A DNA stretch of 64,000 nt from Candidatus Bathyarchaeota archaeon (GTDB taxonomy: Archaea > Thermoproteota > Bathyarchaeia > Bathyarchaeales > Bathycorpusculaceae): positions 1 to 64,000 of the forward strand of contig JAOZHU010000007.1 in NCBI GenBank assembly GCA_026014705.1, read 5' to 3'. The notes under the pieces are model-generated. The model worked only from the letters and a program-made list of their open reading frames with translations. It made no database searches and was not told the origin of the DNA. Within the stretch, counting starts at the first letter, position 1. Each line of letters starts with the position of its first letter. Positions 54,243 through 62,608 of the stretch are shown here, piece by piece. A program made the position numbers and the translations under genes.

Positions 54243-54686
54243 TTAGAGTAGGCGGAAGTCTTCTTTCACTGTCGAGAGCACGACATGCGTGTTTGTGCGT
54301 TCAATGTAAGGCAGAGCTAAGAGTCGTTTGGTGAACTGCCCGAGCTCTTCGCGTCCTTTGAATTTTGCGATTATCACAGCGTCTGTTAATCCAGTCACAT
54401 CGTAGACGCTGCAGACATTGGGGATTTTGGCTATTTCCTTTTCTGTCTCCACGAGTCTGCCTTTCGCGACTGTGATTTCCGTGACCACTGTTAACTGGTA
54501 GCCGAGTTTCTCGTGGTCCAATAGCGCCGAGTAGTTTTTGATTATGCCATCGCGTTCCATTTTTTTGATTCTCGCGAGCACGGTGCCGACGGAGACGCCG
54601 ACTTTTTTGGCTATTTGTCTACTTGAGAACCGTGCGTCTTCTAGGAGAACTTGGAGGATTTTGTTGTCGGTTTCGTTTCTTTCCAT
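54243..54686 (-). CDS. Lrp/AsnC-family transcription regulator
   Basis: 147 aa from ATG 54686, with AAGGAG at the right distance upstream (54707 is another start in frame). HTH is in DNKILQVLLEDARFSSRQIAKKVGVSVGTVLARIKKME, and the RAM ligand domain follows, e.g. VTEITVAKGRLVETEKEIAKIPNV. Convergent with cysE. A regulator of amino-acid or nitrogen genes; its ligand is unknown. Confidence 0.9.
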   Translation of the reverse strand: MERNETDNKILQVLLEDARFSSRQIAKKVGVSVGTVLARIKKMERDGIIKNYSALLDHEKLGYQLTVVTEITVAKGRLVETEKEIAKIPNVCSVYDVTGLTDAVIIAKFKGREELGQFTKRLLALPYIERTNTHVVLSTVKEDFRLL

Positions 54687-54799
54687 TGTTGTTTGCTCCT
54701 TGTGCATTTTTTCAGTTGAATCGGTTTTTCCGAGACATACTTCTAATTAGCAGTTGTTTATGTTTATATAAGTTTAGTTTCTCTCGGTCAAATGGAACT

Positions 54800-54904
54800 A
54801 TGTACGTTGCTGCAAAAAGGACCCTGAGTAGACGTAAGGCTATGGAAAGCGTGAACGCATTGGCGATAATTGACATGAACCAGACAGCAATGTTAAATTA
54901 CTAG
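54800..54904 (+). CDS. Possible 34-codon leader frame before guaA
   Basis: Begins ATG TAC GTT GCT and ends 43 nt before guaA, downstream of a strong TTTATATAA (54761-54769). MYVAAKRTLSRRKAMESV, then ALAIIDMNQTAMLNY. Could be a leader peptide or chance frame. Confidence 0.3.
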   Translation: MYVAAKRTLSRRKAMESVNALAIIDMNQTAMLNY

Positions 54905-54947
54905 AGAGGGGAAAAAACCCATATTCGCAGGTCGTGGCTGGAAACGC

Positions 54948-56492
54948 ATGAAGTATGACACGGTATTAGTGTTGGATTTCGGTGGGCAATACTGCCACCT
55001 GATAGGGCGAAGAATCAGGGAGAACGGCGTTTATTCGGAGATTGTGCCGCACGATATAACGCCAGACGAAATTAAAGCCTTAAACGAGAAATTTAACGTT
55101 AAAGGTTTAGTCTTATCAGGTGGTCCTGCAAGCGTTTACGAGGCGGAGGCGCCGAAAATTGACCCAGGCGTTCTAGAGATGAACTTGCCCGTTTTAGGCT
55201 TATGCTACGGCCAACAACTCATAGCACAAATAGCCAACGGCAAAGTCGAACGTGCCGCCTGTAAAGAATTCGGAATTGCATACGTGGCAATCGATAAAAA
55301 CGTGGGCGTACTCAAAGGCTTAAGCAAGAAAGAGAAAGTTTGGATGAGCCACGGCGACACGGTTTTCGCAATGACTCCTGAATACGAAGTTTTAGCGCAC
55401 ACGGAAAACTGTCCAGTCGCTGCTTTCAGGCATAAGCGTAAGCCAATTTATGGTTTGCAGTGGCACCCTGAAGTTGTACACACGGAACACGGAGCCGAGA
55501 TGCTGCGCAACTTCATTTTCGAAGTTTGCAGGTGCAAGGCTAATTGGCAGATGGAAGACTTAATCGGCAAGATGATAAAAGAGTTGAAGGCGGAAGTTGG
55601 CGATGCCAAAGCCATAATCGGTTTGAGTGGTGGTATTGATTCCAGTGTGGCGACAGCTGTTGCGGCTCAAGCACTAGGCGATATGCTCACGGCTGTTTTC
55701 GTGGACCATGGGTTCATGCGGGAAGGCGAACCCGAAGCTATTAAGGCTGCTTTTGGGAGTTACGGTATTAATTTTGTGATGGCGAATGCGAAACAGAGGT
55801 TCATGGAAAAGCTAAAAGGCGTAGTTGACCCTGAAAGGAAACGAAAAATCATCGGAGAAGAATTCATAAGAGTCTTCGAGGAAATCGCAGAGAAATCTGG
55901 CGCCGAGTTTCTGATTCAAGGAACAATCTACCCCGACAGAATAGAGTCAGGCTTCAGGAAGCATTCGGATAAAATTAAGACTCATCATAACGTGGCTGGA
56001 CTACCCGCAAGAATTAAGTTCAGAAAGATTTTGGAGCCGCTGCGTGATTTGTACAAGGACGAAGTGCGCAAAGTCGCCAAGATGCTAGGTTTGCCGCAAG
56101 CCATAGTCAATAGACAACCGTTCCCAGGTCCAGGCTTAGCCGTTAGGATAATCGGCGAATTAACTGAAGACAAAGTTAAAGTCGCCAAAAAAGCTGACCG
56201 CATAGTGACCGAGGAGATTGAACGAAACGGGTTAGCTGAGAACCTCTGGCAGTATTTTGCTGTATTAACGGATACGAAAGCCACAGGCGTCAGAGGTGAC
56301 GCTAGAGCTTACGGCTACGTTGTGGCTGTCAGAGCAGCGGAAAGCCGCGAAGCCATGACCGCCAGCTTTGCGCGAATTCCCTACGAGATTTTGGAGAAAA
56401 TTTCTACGCGCATAACCAACGAAGTGCCCGAGGTTACTCGCGTGGTGTATGATGTGACGCATAAGCCGCCTGCCACGATAGAATGGGAATAA
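54948..56492 (+). CDS. guaA: GMP synthase (glutamine-hydrolysing), single-chain form
   Basis: 514 aa. The class-I glutaminase has LGLCYGQQLIA (Cys 85 region) and WHPEVVHTEHG; the ATP-pyrophosphatase has GLSGGIDSSVATA; and the C-terminal dimerisation part ends TRVVYDVTHKPPATIEWE. It makes GMP from XMP. Many archaea carry the two halves as separate genes; here they are fused, as in bacteria. Confidence 0.95.
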   Translation: MKYDTVLVLDFGGQYCHLIGRRIRENGVYSEIVPHDITPDEIKALNEKFNVKGLVLSGGPASVYEAEAPKIDPGVLEMNLPVLGLCYGQQLIAQIANGKVERAACKEFGIAYVAIDKNVGVLKGLSKKEKVWMSHGDTVFAMTPEYEVLAHTENCPVAAFRHKRKPIYGLQWHPEVVHTEHGAEMLRNFIFEVCRCKANWQMEDLIGKMIKELKAEVGDAKAIIGLSGGIDSSVATAVAAQALGDMLTAVFVDHGFMREGEPEAIKAAFGSYGINFVMANAKQRFMEKLKGVVDPERKRKIIGEEFIRVFEEIAEKSGAEFLIQGTIYPDRIESGFRKHSDKIKTHHNVAGLPARIKFRKILEPLRDLYKDEVRKVAKMLGLPQAIVNRQPFPGPGLAVRIIGELTEDKVKVAKKADRIVTEEIERNGLAENLWQYFAVLTDTKATGVRGDARAYGYVVAVRAAESREAMTASFARIPYEILEKISTRITNEVPEVTRVVYDVTHKPPATIEWE

Positions 56493-56623
56493 CAGATTCT
56501 TCAATGCTTTTCGCGTTCTATTAGATGGTTCACTCTCTATAGCGGTTGAGGATTTTCCTTGTTTTGTGCGATGTGTTTATGTTTCACCGCACAACCTAAG
56601 TTTAAACTGAGGCAAGGGTAACA

Positions 56624-57691
56624 ATGAGCAGCAAGAAAGACACAGTCACCATGTTGCATGGCGCTGGCGGCACCGTAATGCACAGTTTGGTCACAGATTA
56701 TGTTGTTAAATATCTTGGCGGCTACAGCAACGCCGAGGTCCCACTTGAGGCTTTGGATGATGCGGCTGTTGTAGGCGATGTGGTTTTCAAAAGCGATTCT
56801 CACGCGGTTAAACCCATTTTCTTCCCAGGCGGAGACATCGGACGGCTATCTGTTTCAGGCACAGTGAATGACATTGCAGCATTAGGCGCTGAGCCATACG
56901 CGTTAGCGTGCGGTTTGATTCTAGAAGAAGGCTTAGCCTTATCGGATTTGGAACGAATTTTAGCCAGCATGAGAAGCACATGTGCTGAGGCAGGCGTGGG
57001 CGTCGTGACAGGCGACACCAAAGTCGTGGAAAAGGGCAGTTTAGGCGGCTGCGTCATGAACGTTGCAGGCATAGGCAGGAGAACAGCGGCGTTAGAAAGC
57101 AACTTGAAAGTTGTCAAACAGCACCACAGCAACTTCACGGCGCGTTGGGTGCTAGACTCTAACTTGAGTGTAGGCGACAAAATAATATTGTCTGGCACAA
57201 TAGGCGACCACGGCTTAGCAGTGCTCTCCGCTCAGCAGGGCCTGAAGTTTGGGAGCGAAATAAAATCCGATGTCAAACCGTTAAACCGCATGATACAGCA
57301 CTTGCTCGGCATAGTGGGCGGAGTAGTAACCATGAAGGACCCAACCCGAGGTGGGTTAGCTGACGCATTGAACGAGATAAGCGAAAAATCACAAGTAGGC
57401 ATACTAGTTCACGAGGCAAAAGTGCCCATCAGACAAGATGTGCAAGCTGCATGCGAGATGCTGGGATTAGACCCGCTGGAAGTAGGCAACGAAGGAAAAA
57501 TAATCATCGGTGCAGTACCCGCTAAAGCCGAGGAAATTCTGAATTTTCTGAGACATACCAGCGAGGGCGAGAACGCGGAGATTATCGGTGAAGCCACCTG
57601 TGAATTCAAAGGCGTAGCCATGCAAACGCTGGTAGGCGGCAAACGCATAATCGCTAGACCTGTAGGCGACCCCGTGCCAAGAATATGCTAG
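56624..57691 (+). CDS. hypE: Hydrogenase maturation factor HypE
   Basis: 355 aa. HGAGGTVMHSLVTDYVV opens the ATPase; GGDIGRLSVSGTVNDIAALGAEP and MKDPTRGGLADALNEI follow; the end is VPRIC, whose Cys carries the carbamoyl then cyano group delivered to iron of NiFe-hydrogenase. Its stop overlaps the convergent NosD gene by 4 nt. Partner hypF, hypC, hypD lie 3.5 kb further on, opposite strand. Confidence 0.95.
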   Translation: MSSKKDTVTMLHGAGGTVMHSLVTDYVVKYLGGYSNAEVPLEALDDAAVVGDVVFKSDSHAVKPIFFPGGDIGRLSVSGTVNDIAALGAEPYALACGLILEEGLALSDLERILASMRSTCAEAGVGVVTGDTKVVEKGSLGGCVMNVAGIGRRTAALESNLKVVKQHHSNFTARWVLDSNLSVGDKIILSGTIGDHGLAVLSAQQGLKFGSEIKSDVKPLNRMIQHLLGIVGGVVTMKDPTRGGLADALNEISEKSQVGILVHEAKVPIRQDVQAACEMLGLDPLEVGNEGKIIIGAVPAKAEEILNFLRHTSEGENAEIIGEATCEFKGVAMQTLVGGKRIIARPVGDPVPRIC

Positions 57692-59688
57692 CAACAGTGC
57701 AAATCTTCGGTTTTGCGTCTATATCTCTTAAAGTATGCCAATAGACCGAAACCGAAAATAGCCGCGGAAACAGTGAAAGCCTCGATTGTTGCGGTTGGGA
57801 ATGGCTCAGTCGTTAGCTGTTCAGTTTCTGGGAACGGTGCTGAATTGGTTTCTTCAGAAGGTGCGAATGGAGAAGGTCCAATTGGAGAAGCGTTTTCGGA
57901 GTCTGAAGAGGGCAAAGTAGACGGCAAAGAGTAAGCCCATTCGGGCAGCTCCACAGTTGCGCTGGAAATATCAAAGGGCGCCATGAGCGGATAATTATCT
58001 TGCCCGCAGACAAATGCTACATCCGTGCAGGTGCTCAGGTCAAAGTAGGTGCTGGTAACTCTGTAAGGCGTGTCGCCTATACCGTCGAAATTTTGGTCTC
58101 TTCCAGTGTAGTCGCTCCAGTAGTTGCCTTCTTTACCGTTGTCCCATCGGTTAGCCGTGTTTTTCGCCCAGTTTTTTCCTACCTGTTGCTCATTGTTCAC
58201 GAAGTTGTTGTGATAGAAGACATTGCCTGACATGCGCTCTGCTGCGGTTCCCACTTCAACGCCGACTCTGTTGTTCTCGATGTGGTTTCCGTAGCAAACG
58301 TTGTCGAAACCGAAGACCACCGTAATCCCCCGGTAGGATTCTGTGATTCTGTTTGCGCACATAATGTTGTTTGAACCTTCCTGTATGACGATGCCGCTGC
58401 GCGTAATGGTGTTTGTGGCGATGATATTTCCATTGGACCAAACTCGCATGGCATCACAGTCAGTAATAGTGTTTTCGTAAACAAGGTTGTATGAGCCTGA
58501 TAAATCAACGCCTGCGTACATCGTTCCAGTGAACCTGTTGCGCGTTATATTATTGTAAGAGCCTGCTACCTCGATTACATGATTGCCGCTCTCCCCAGTG
58601 CTCACCGTGTTCTCTGCGATAGTCTGGTAGAAACCGCCTGCAACTATTCCCCCACTTCCTGCTTGGATAATGTTGCTGATTATTCTGGTTCCGGTGCCAT
58701 TCGCCGTGACACCTGTTACGCTGCTGCTGATGCTGTTTCCAACAACTTCGTCGCCGAAAGAGCCGTAAATGCCGATGCCGCCCGTGCACTCCGTTACGCT
58801 GTTACTTGATACCTTTGAACCGCGCGTGCTTACCAAGATTATGCCGTCCTGATTTTTTGAGAGGCTTAACCCTTGAGCGGTAACGCCGACGCAGTTCACT
58901 AGAACCACACAGCCTGCATCAGGAGGAACTGCTCGATTAGACACGCCTACCCAATAGTAAACGGGCTTGCCATCCACAGTGTTTGACGCATCTACATCAT
59001 TAACGTATGCGGAGGGCGATGGGCTGGAAACACCGAAGTGCTGAGCATTATTAATCATGCTGTTGCTTCTGAGAGTATTATTGACCGCGGAAATTAGCCG
59101 CATGCCGCCCCAGTTACCCGTTACCATGTTGCTTCCCACAAAGTTGTTGTCGGAAGCTTCAATCCTAATCCCGTAATCGTTACGCGCAACATAGTTGTCG
59201 GAAACGCTATTTTGTGAAGCACCGTAAAGCCAGATGCCGCAGCCGCAGTCCAGCACCCTATTGCCGAATATCTTGCAGTTCTTAGCATTAAGCACGTGAA
59301 TCCCGGCTAGCCGCGTGCTCCACATCCAAATGGACTGAGGGTTATTCGGGGTCGCATCGTAAACTATGGTGAATCCTGAAACTTCAACGTTGTCGTGGCG
59401 TATCAAGATAACAGTGGCTGCTTTGCCGCCATTGATTATTGTGGCATCTTTGTCTTCGCCTCTAAGCGACAGAGTCTTGTCAATAACTAGAACTTCAGTG
59501 TAGTTTCCCTTCTTAACGAATATGTTGTCGCCGTCTGCAGCGTTCGCTATGGCTAAGTTTATCGTTGAACATTCGTCGGGAACAATGATCGTGCGTGGTC
59601 CAGCCTTAATGGGTTGAATTGCAAACACGGTTGAAAGGACAAGGCTAAACAGAACCAAGAAGACAACCGATTTCTTGCCAACAGTCAT
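57688..59688 (-). CDS. Large NosD-like beta-helix surface protein (second locus)
   Basis: 666 aa. Signal peptide, then a start-cap TIIVPDECSTINLAIANAAD and a long right-handed beta helix to about 530 (turns such as NCKIFGNRV, QNSVSDNYVARN, NVCYGNHIENN). It closes with the NosD motif NYWSDYTGRDQNF, DGIGDTPY and DNYPLMAP. The linker is Ser/Pro/Glu-rich, and the anchor is EPFPTATIEAFTV, a helix and FKRYRRK. It is similar to the 12160-14025 protein but stands alone, read away from the paralogous HTH regulator. Confidence 0.88.
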   Translation of the reverse strand: MTVGKKSVVFLVLFSLVLSTVFAIQPIKAGPRTIIVPDECSTINLAIANAADGDNIFVKKGNYTEVLVIDKTLSLRGEDKDATIINGGKAATVILIRHDNVEVSGFTIVYDATPNNPQSIWMWSTRLAGIHVLNAKNCKIFGNRVLDCGCGIWLYGASQNSVSDNYVARNDYGIRIEASDNNFVGSNMVTGNWGGMRLISAVNNTLRSNSMINNAQHFGVSSPSPSAYVNDVDASNTVDGKPVYYWVGVSNRAVPPDAGCVVLVNCVGVTAQGLSLSKNQDGIILVSTRGSKVSSNSVTECTGGIGIYGSFGDEVVGNSISSSVTGVTANGTGTRIISNIIQAGSGGIVAGGFYQTIAENTVSTGESGNHVIEVAGSYNNITRNRFTGTMYAGVDLSGSYNLVYENTITDCDAMRVWSNGNIIATNTITRSGIVIQEGSNNIMCANRITESYRGITVVFGFDNVCYGNHIENNRVGVEVGTAAERMSGNVFYHNNFVNNEQQVGKNWAKNTANRWDNGKEGNYWSDYTGRDQNFDGIGDTPYRVTSTYFDLSTCTDVAFVCGQDNYPLMAPFDISSATVELPEWAYSLPSTLPSSDSENASPIGPSPFAPSEETNSAPFPETEQLTTEPFPTATIEAFTVSAAIFGFGLLAYFKRYRRKTEDLHCC

Positions 59689-59733
59689 CTCGCATCCCGC
59701 TCCTAAACAATACTATTTTGAGGTTTATTTTCT

Positions 59734-59765
59734 GATAAAAGGGTTTTTGTTAAGGTTTCTTGACT
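59734..59765 (-). promoter_or_regulatory. Conserved promoter element of the NosD gene
   Basis: Same element as at 16266-16297 (29 of 32 identical). On the minus strand the box-A-like TTTTATC lies 46 nt before the NosD ATG, with the GTCAAG half-site upstream. Confidence 0.65.
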
Positions 59766-59789
59766 AAATAAGCCCGCAAGGCGCTTTTT

Positions 59790-59811
59790 TTAGTCAAGGT
59801 TTCTTGACTAA
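59790..59811. promoter_or_regulatory. Perfect 9-bp inverted repeat, putative operator
   Basis: Arms TTAGTCAAG and CTTGACTAA with spacer GTTT. Contains the same TTGAC half-site as the repeats near 16.3 kb; a third half-site copy TTTCTTGACTAA is at 59756-59767. Confidence 0.65.
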
Positions 59812-59825
59812 CCTGCTTTTGCGTA

Positions 59826-59841
59826 GTCAAATTTCTTTGAC
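59826..59841. promoter_or_regulatory. GTCAAA / TTTGAC inverted repeat, putative operator
   Basis: 6-bp arms with TTTC spacer, about 60 nt before the regulator's start. Third dyad of the same kind in this intergenic region. Confidence 0.5.
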
Positions 59842-59899
59842 AACGAGCAAAAGTTTTCTAAGCTACTCCGCAATAATAATAGCCAAGGTGCGTGGGGCG

Positions 59900-61198
59900 A
59901 TGTCTGACCCCGAAGAAGAAATTTACTCAACCATGTTCAGCTCGTTAAAGCATCCAGCGCGCCGAAAAATTCTCCGCATGCTCGCCGACAAGCCAATCAC
60001 GTTTTCGCAGATGGTGGATGAACTTGGAATCTCCAGTTCCCACTTGACGTATCACTTGGAGAGCCTCGGCGCGCTCGTGTCCAAAACAGAAGATGGCAAA
60101 TACAAACTCTCGCGGTTCGGAGAAACCTGCGTGAGCACCATGCGTGGCGTGGAAGAGGTGCCAACCACTCAGCCGCAGCGTTTCCTGTCTTTAGCCTTCA
60201 AGTGGAAAGCAATTTTAGCTGCAGCCGTAATCGCCATCGTGCTTCTGGCAAGCCTCGCATACATTCAAACTTCTTCTATAAGCCAATTAGCCCAAGAACA
60301 AGAGAACCTGAGAGCCGAGTTAGCCGAGGCGACCGCAAAGTACCAGCAACTGCTCTCATGGAGCAACAGCACCGATAAAGCGTTGTCTTTCCTCCAAAAC
60401 GTCGCCCAAATAGACATCGCAAAGTATCAGGTAACGTTAATGAGCGACACGGTGGAATACCGTTCGGATATCGGCGGCGTTCTTGAAGAGATTGTCAAAT
60501 ACGCTTTGACAAGCAACGAAAGCAAAGTAGACGCTGTCTTACGGTTCAGAAACAAAAACCTGTCGCGGTACCAACTGTATTTGCTTGAAGGCTCACCCCT
60601 CTACGCTCAACCGCAACCAGTCGATATACTAGACGTGTCCAGAGGCTTTCTCGAGCGGTACGGAAAATACGCTGGCGCCGCCTACGTTGAAGAAATGAAG
60701 ACGGTAGCCGCACAAATCAACGAAACAAGAAACACAGAACTAACGAAAGGCAACATTAAACTAAACATCTCAATAGCTGGAGACAAAACAGAAATCCTGT
60801 GGCTGCACACGGAAAACGGCGTTGACTTCTCGCCTAAAAGCTTAAGTTTAGTGTTTGAAGGCAACATGCTGAAAGAAGTCACCGACGGCTGGTTCTTGTT
60901 CAAAATCGGAAGCACCCAAATCAACATCTCCGCCCAAGAAGCCGTGGGAATCGCCCGAAACGCCGCAAAAGACTTCACGTGGCGAGCCAACGGTGTCGAA
61001 GTGACAGATTTCACCGTGCTGGAAGAACCAGTCACGGTTCTGTTCCACCCAAGCCTCAGAGAAGACCTATCGCTGATTCCATACTGGCACGTTACGCTGT
61101 ATCTGGACAAGGTCTACGCAGGCGGAGTCAACCGTATAACCGTGGGCATCTGGGCAGACAACGGAAAAATCGCCCAAATCAAAGCAGCAACTGGTTAA
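59900..61198 (+). CDS. Membrane-tethered winged-HTH one-component regulator (paralogue)
   Basis: 432 aa from ATG 59900; the frame is open back to 59804, but those codons run through the operators. It matches the 16397 protein from end to end: SSLKHPARRKILRMLADKP, SHLTYHLESLGALV, one membrane helix (about 94-114), a coiled coil (QLAQEQENLRAELAEATA), and the C-terminal EAVGIARNAAKDFTWRANGV, YWHVTLYLDKVYAGG, VGIWADNGKI. The cytoplasmic HTH likely binds the GTCAA/TTGAC repeats. It is read away from the NosD gene. Confidence 0.85.
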   Translation: MSDPEEEIYSTMFSSLKHPARRKILRMLADKPITFSQMVDELGISSSHLTYHLESLGALVSKTEDGKYKLSRFGETCVSTMRGVEEVPTTQPQRFLSLAFKWKAILAAAVIAIVLLASLAYIQTSSISQLAQEQENLRAELAEATAKYQQLLSWSNSTDKALSFLQNVAQIDIAKYQVTLMSDTVEYRSDIGGVLEEIVKYALTSNESKVDAVLRFRNKNLSRYQLYLLEGSPLYAQPQPVDILDVSRGFLERYGKYAGAAYVEEMKTVAAQINETRNTELTKGNIKLNISIAGDKTEILWLHTENGVDFSPKSLSLVFEGNMLKEVTDGWFLFKIGSTQINISAQEAVGIARNAAKDFTWRANGVEVTDFTVLEEPVTVLFHPSLREDLSLIPYWHVTLYLDKVYAGGVNRITVGIWADNGKIAQIKAATG

Positions 61199-61232
61199 AC
61201 GCAAATAACACACAAAACACAGAACGCTAAAG

Positions 61233-62315
61233 CTAAACTTGCGTTGCCTTCGCCCAAACCCTGCAAGTGCCCTCCATGCTGACCATGCAGGCTCCCACGG
61301 GGTTCTGCGGGGTGCACGCATGCATGAACAATGGGCACTCGCTGGGCTTTATTTTGCCGATAACCACCAAGTGGCAGCGGCACCCCGGCTGTGAATCAAT
61401 GCCCTCCGCAAACCTGAGGCGATACTTTTTTTCGGCGTCAAAGGCAGCGTACTCAGGTTTAAGCGCAAGCTTAGACGCGGGAATGGTGCCTAGTCCACGC
61501 CACTTGCCGTCTTGAACAGTAAAGACATCGCTTATTAGCCGTTGCGCTTTAACATTGCCTTCCCAGTTCACGGCGCGCACATACTCATTCTCCAATGCGG
61601 GCTTGTTTTCGCTTAGCTGCTTTAGCACCATGTAGACAGCAAACAGCACATCCAGCGGTTCGAAACCTGCAACAACGGTTGGCAAACCATATTTTGTGGG
61701 GAAAACCTCGTAGGGCTTAAGCCCGATTATTGTGCTAACGTGACCAGGCGCGATGAACCCCTTTAACTGCAAATCCTCCATACGCGCAAGTAGTTCCATG
61801 GCAGGCGGAACCACACGATGAGAAACCAGAAAGCTAAGGTTTCCACGCGGCTTTAGTGAGACTTCAACTGCAGTGGAAGGTGCGGTTGTTTCGAAACCCA
61901 CGGCGAAAAAGACAAACTCCTTATTCGCTTCGTCCTGCGCCATTTGCACGACATCGCTTACACTGTAAACTATGCGCACGTCAGCACCTTTAGCCTTGGC
62001 ATCTAAAAGCGACATGCGCGAGCCGGGAACACGGAGCAAATCGCCGAAGCATGCAATCACCGTGCCTTTTGAGGCTAATTCGATGGCTGCGTCAACTTCT
62101 GAAGCGGGCACTATGCAGACTGGACAGCCTGGTCCAGCGATGACTTCCACGTTATCGGGTAAAAGACTCCGCAAGCCGTAATGTGTAATCGTCCATTCAT
62201 GTGTGCCGCATACATGACAGATTTTAACGGGCTTGCCTTTCGGTGTTAACGCGTGAATTTTCTGCGCTATGCTCTTTGCTAGTTCGGGGTCTCGGAACTT
62301 GAGTTTCTCAGCCAT
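61233..62315 (-). CDS. hypD: Hydrogenase maturation factor HypD
   Basis: 360 aa. KICHVCGTHEWTITHYGLRSLLP, GPGCPVCIVPASEVD, AVGFETTAPSTA and GFIAPGHVSTIIG, then QPGCRCHLVVIGKIKPSECPLF with further Cys for the iron-sulphur cluster. HypD with HypC carries the Fe(CN)2CO unit to hydrogenase. The start follows hypC after 19 nt. Confidence 0.95.
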   Translation of the reverse strand: MAEKLKFRDPELAKSIAQKIHALTPKGKPVKICHVCGTHEWTITHYGLRSLLPDNVEVIAGPGCPVCIVPASEVDAAIELASKGTVIACFGDLLRVPGSRMSLLDAKAKGADVRIVYSVSDVVQMAQDEANKEFVFFAVGFETTAPSTAVEVSLKPRGNLSFLVSHRVVPPAMELLARMEDLQLKGFIAPGHVSTIIGLKPYEVFPTKYGLPTVVAGFEPLDVLFAVYMVLKQLSENKPALENEYVRAVNWEGNVKAQRLISDVFTVQDGKWRGLGTIPASKLALKPEYAAFDAEKKYRLRFAEGIDSQPGCRCHLVVIGKIKPSECPLFMHACTPQNPVGACMVSMEGTCRVWAKATQV

Positions 62316-62334
62316 AACTTATTCACTTACCCTG

Positions 62335-62559
62335 TTACTCTTCTTCAGCTGCCAGAATCTCGTTCCACAAGCTCAATGTTTCCAACGCGTCCTTCTCATC
62401 CATCAACTGAATAGCGTAGCCAGCGTGAACTAAAACGTAATCGCCCACTTTCGCGTTTACCAGCGTCACGTTAACCTCGCGTAAGACTCCCTCGCCGAAG
62501 TCTACCTGCGCTTTGTCACCGTCAACGCGCATCACACGCGCTGGAATAGCCAAACACAT
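62335..62559 (-). CDS. hypC: Hydrogenase maturation chaperone HypC
   Basis: 74 aa. MCLAIPARVMRVDGDKAQVDFGEG has the essential N-terminal Cys; VGDYVLVHAGYAIQLMDEKDA follows. It shuttles the iron centre between HypD and the hydrogenase large subunit. Confidence 0.95.
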   Translation of the reverse strand: MCLAIPARVMRVDGDKAQVDFGEGVLREVNVTLVNAKVGDYVLVHAGYAIQLMDEKDALETLSLWNEILAAEEE

Positions 62560-62608
62560 GTCTTATCAACCTTAAACCGAGCAGCAACAACGATAAAATG
62601 GTTATGGT

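Noticed and set aside
59804..59899. N-terminal extension of the second HTH regulator
   Set aside because: Those codons run through the operator repeats, and the paralogue begins at the position equal to ATG 59900.
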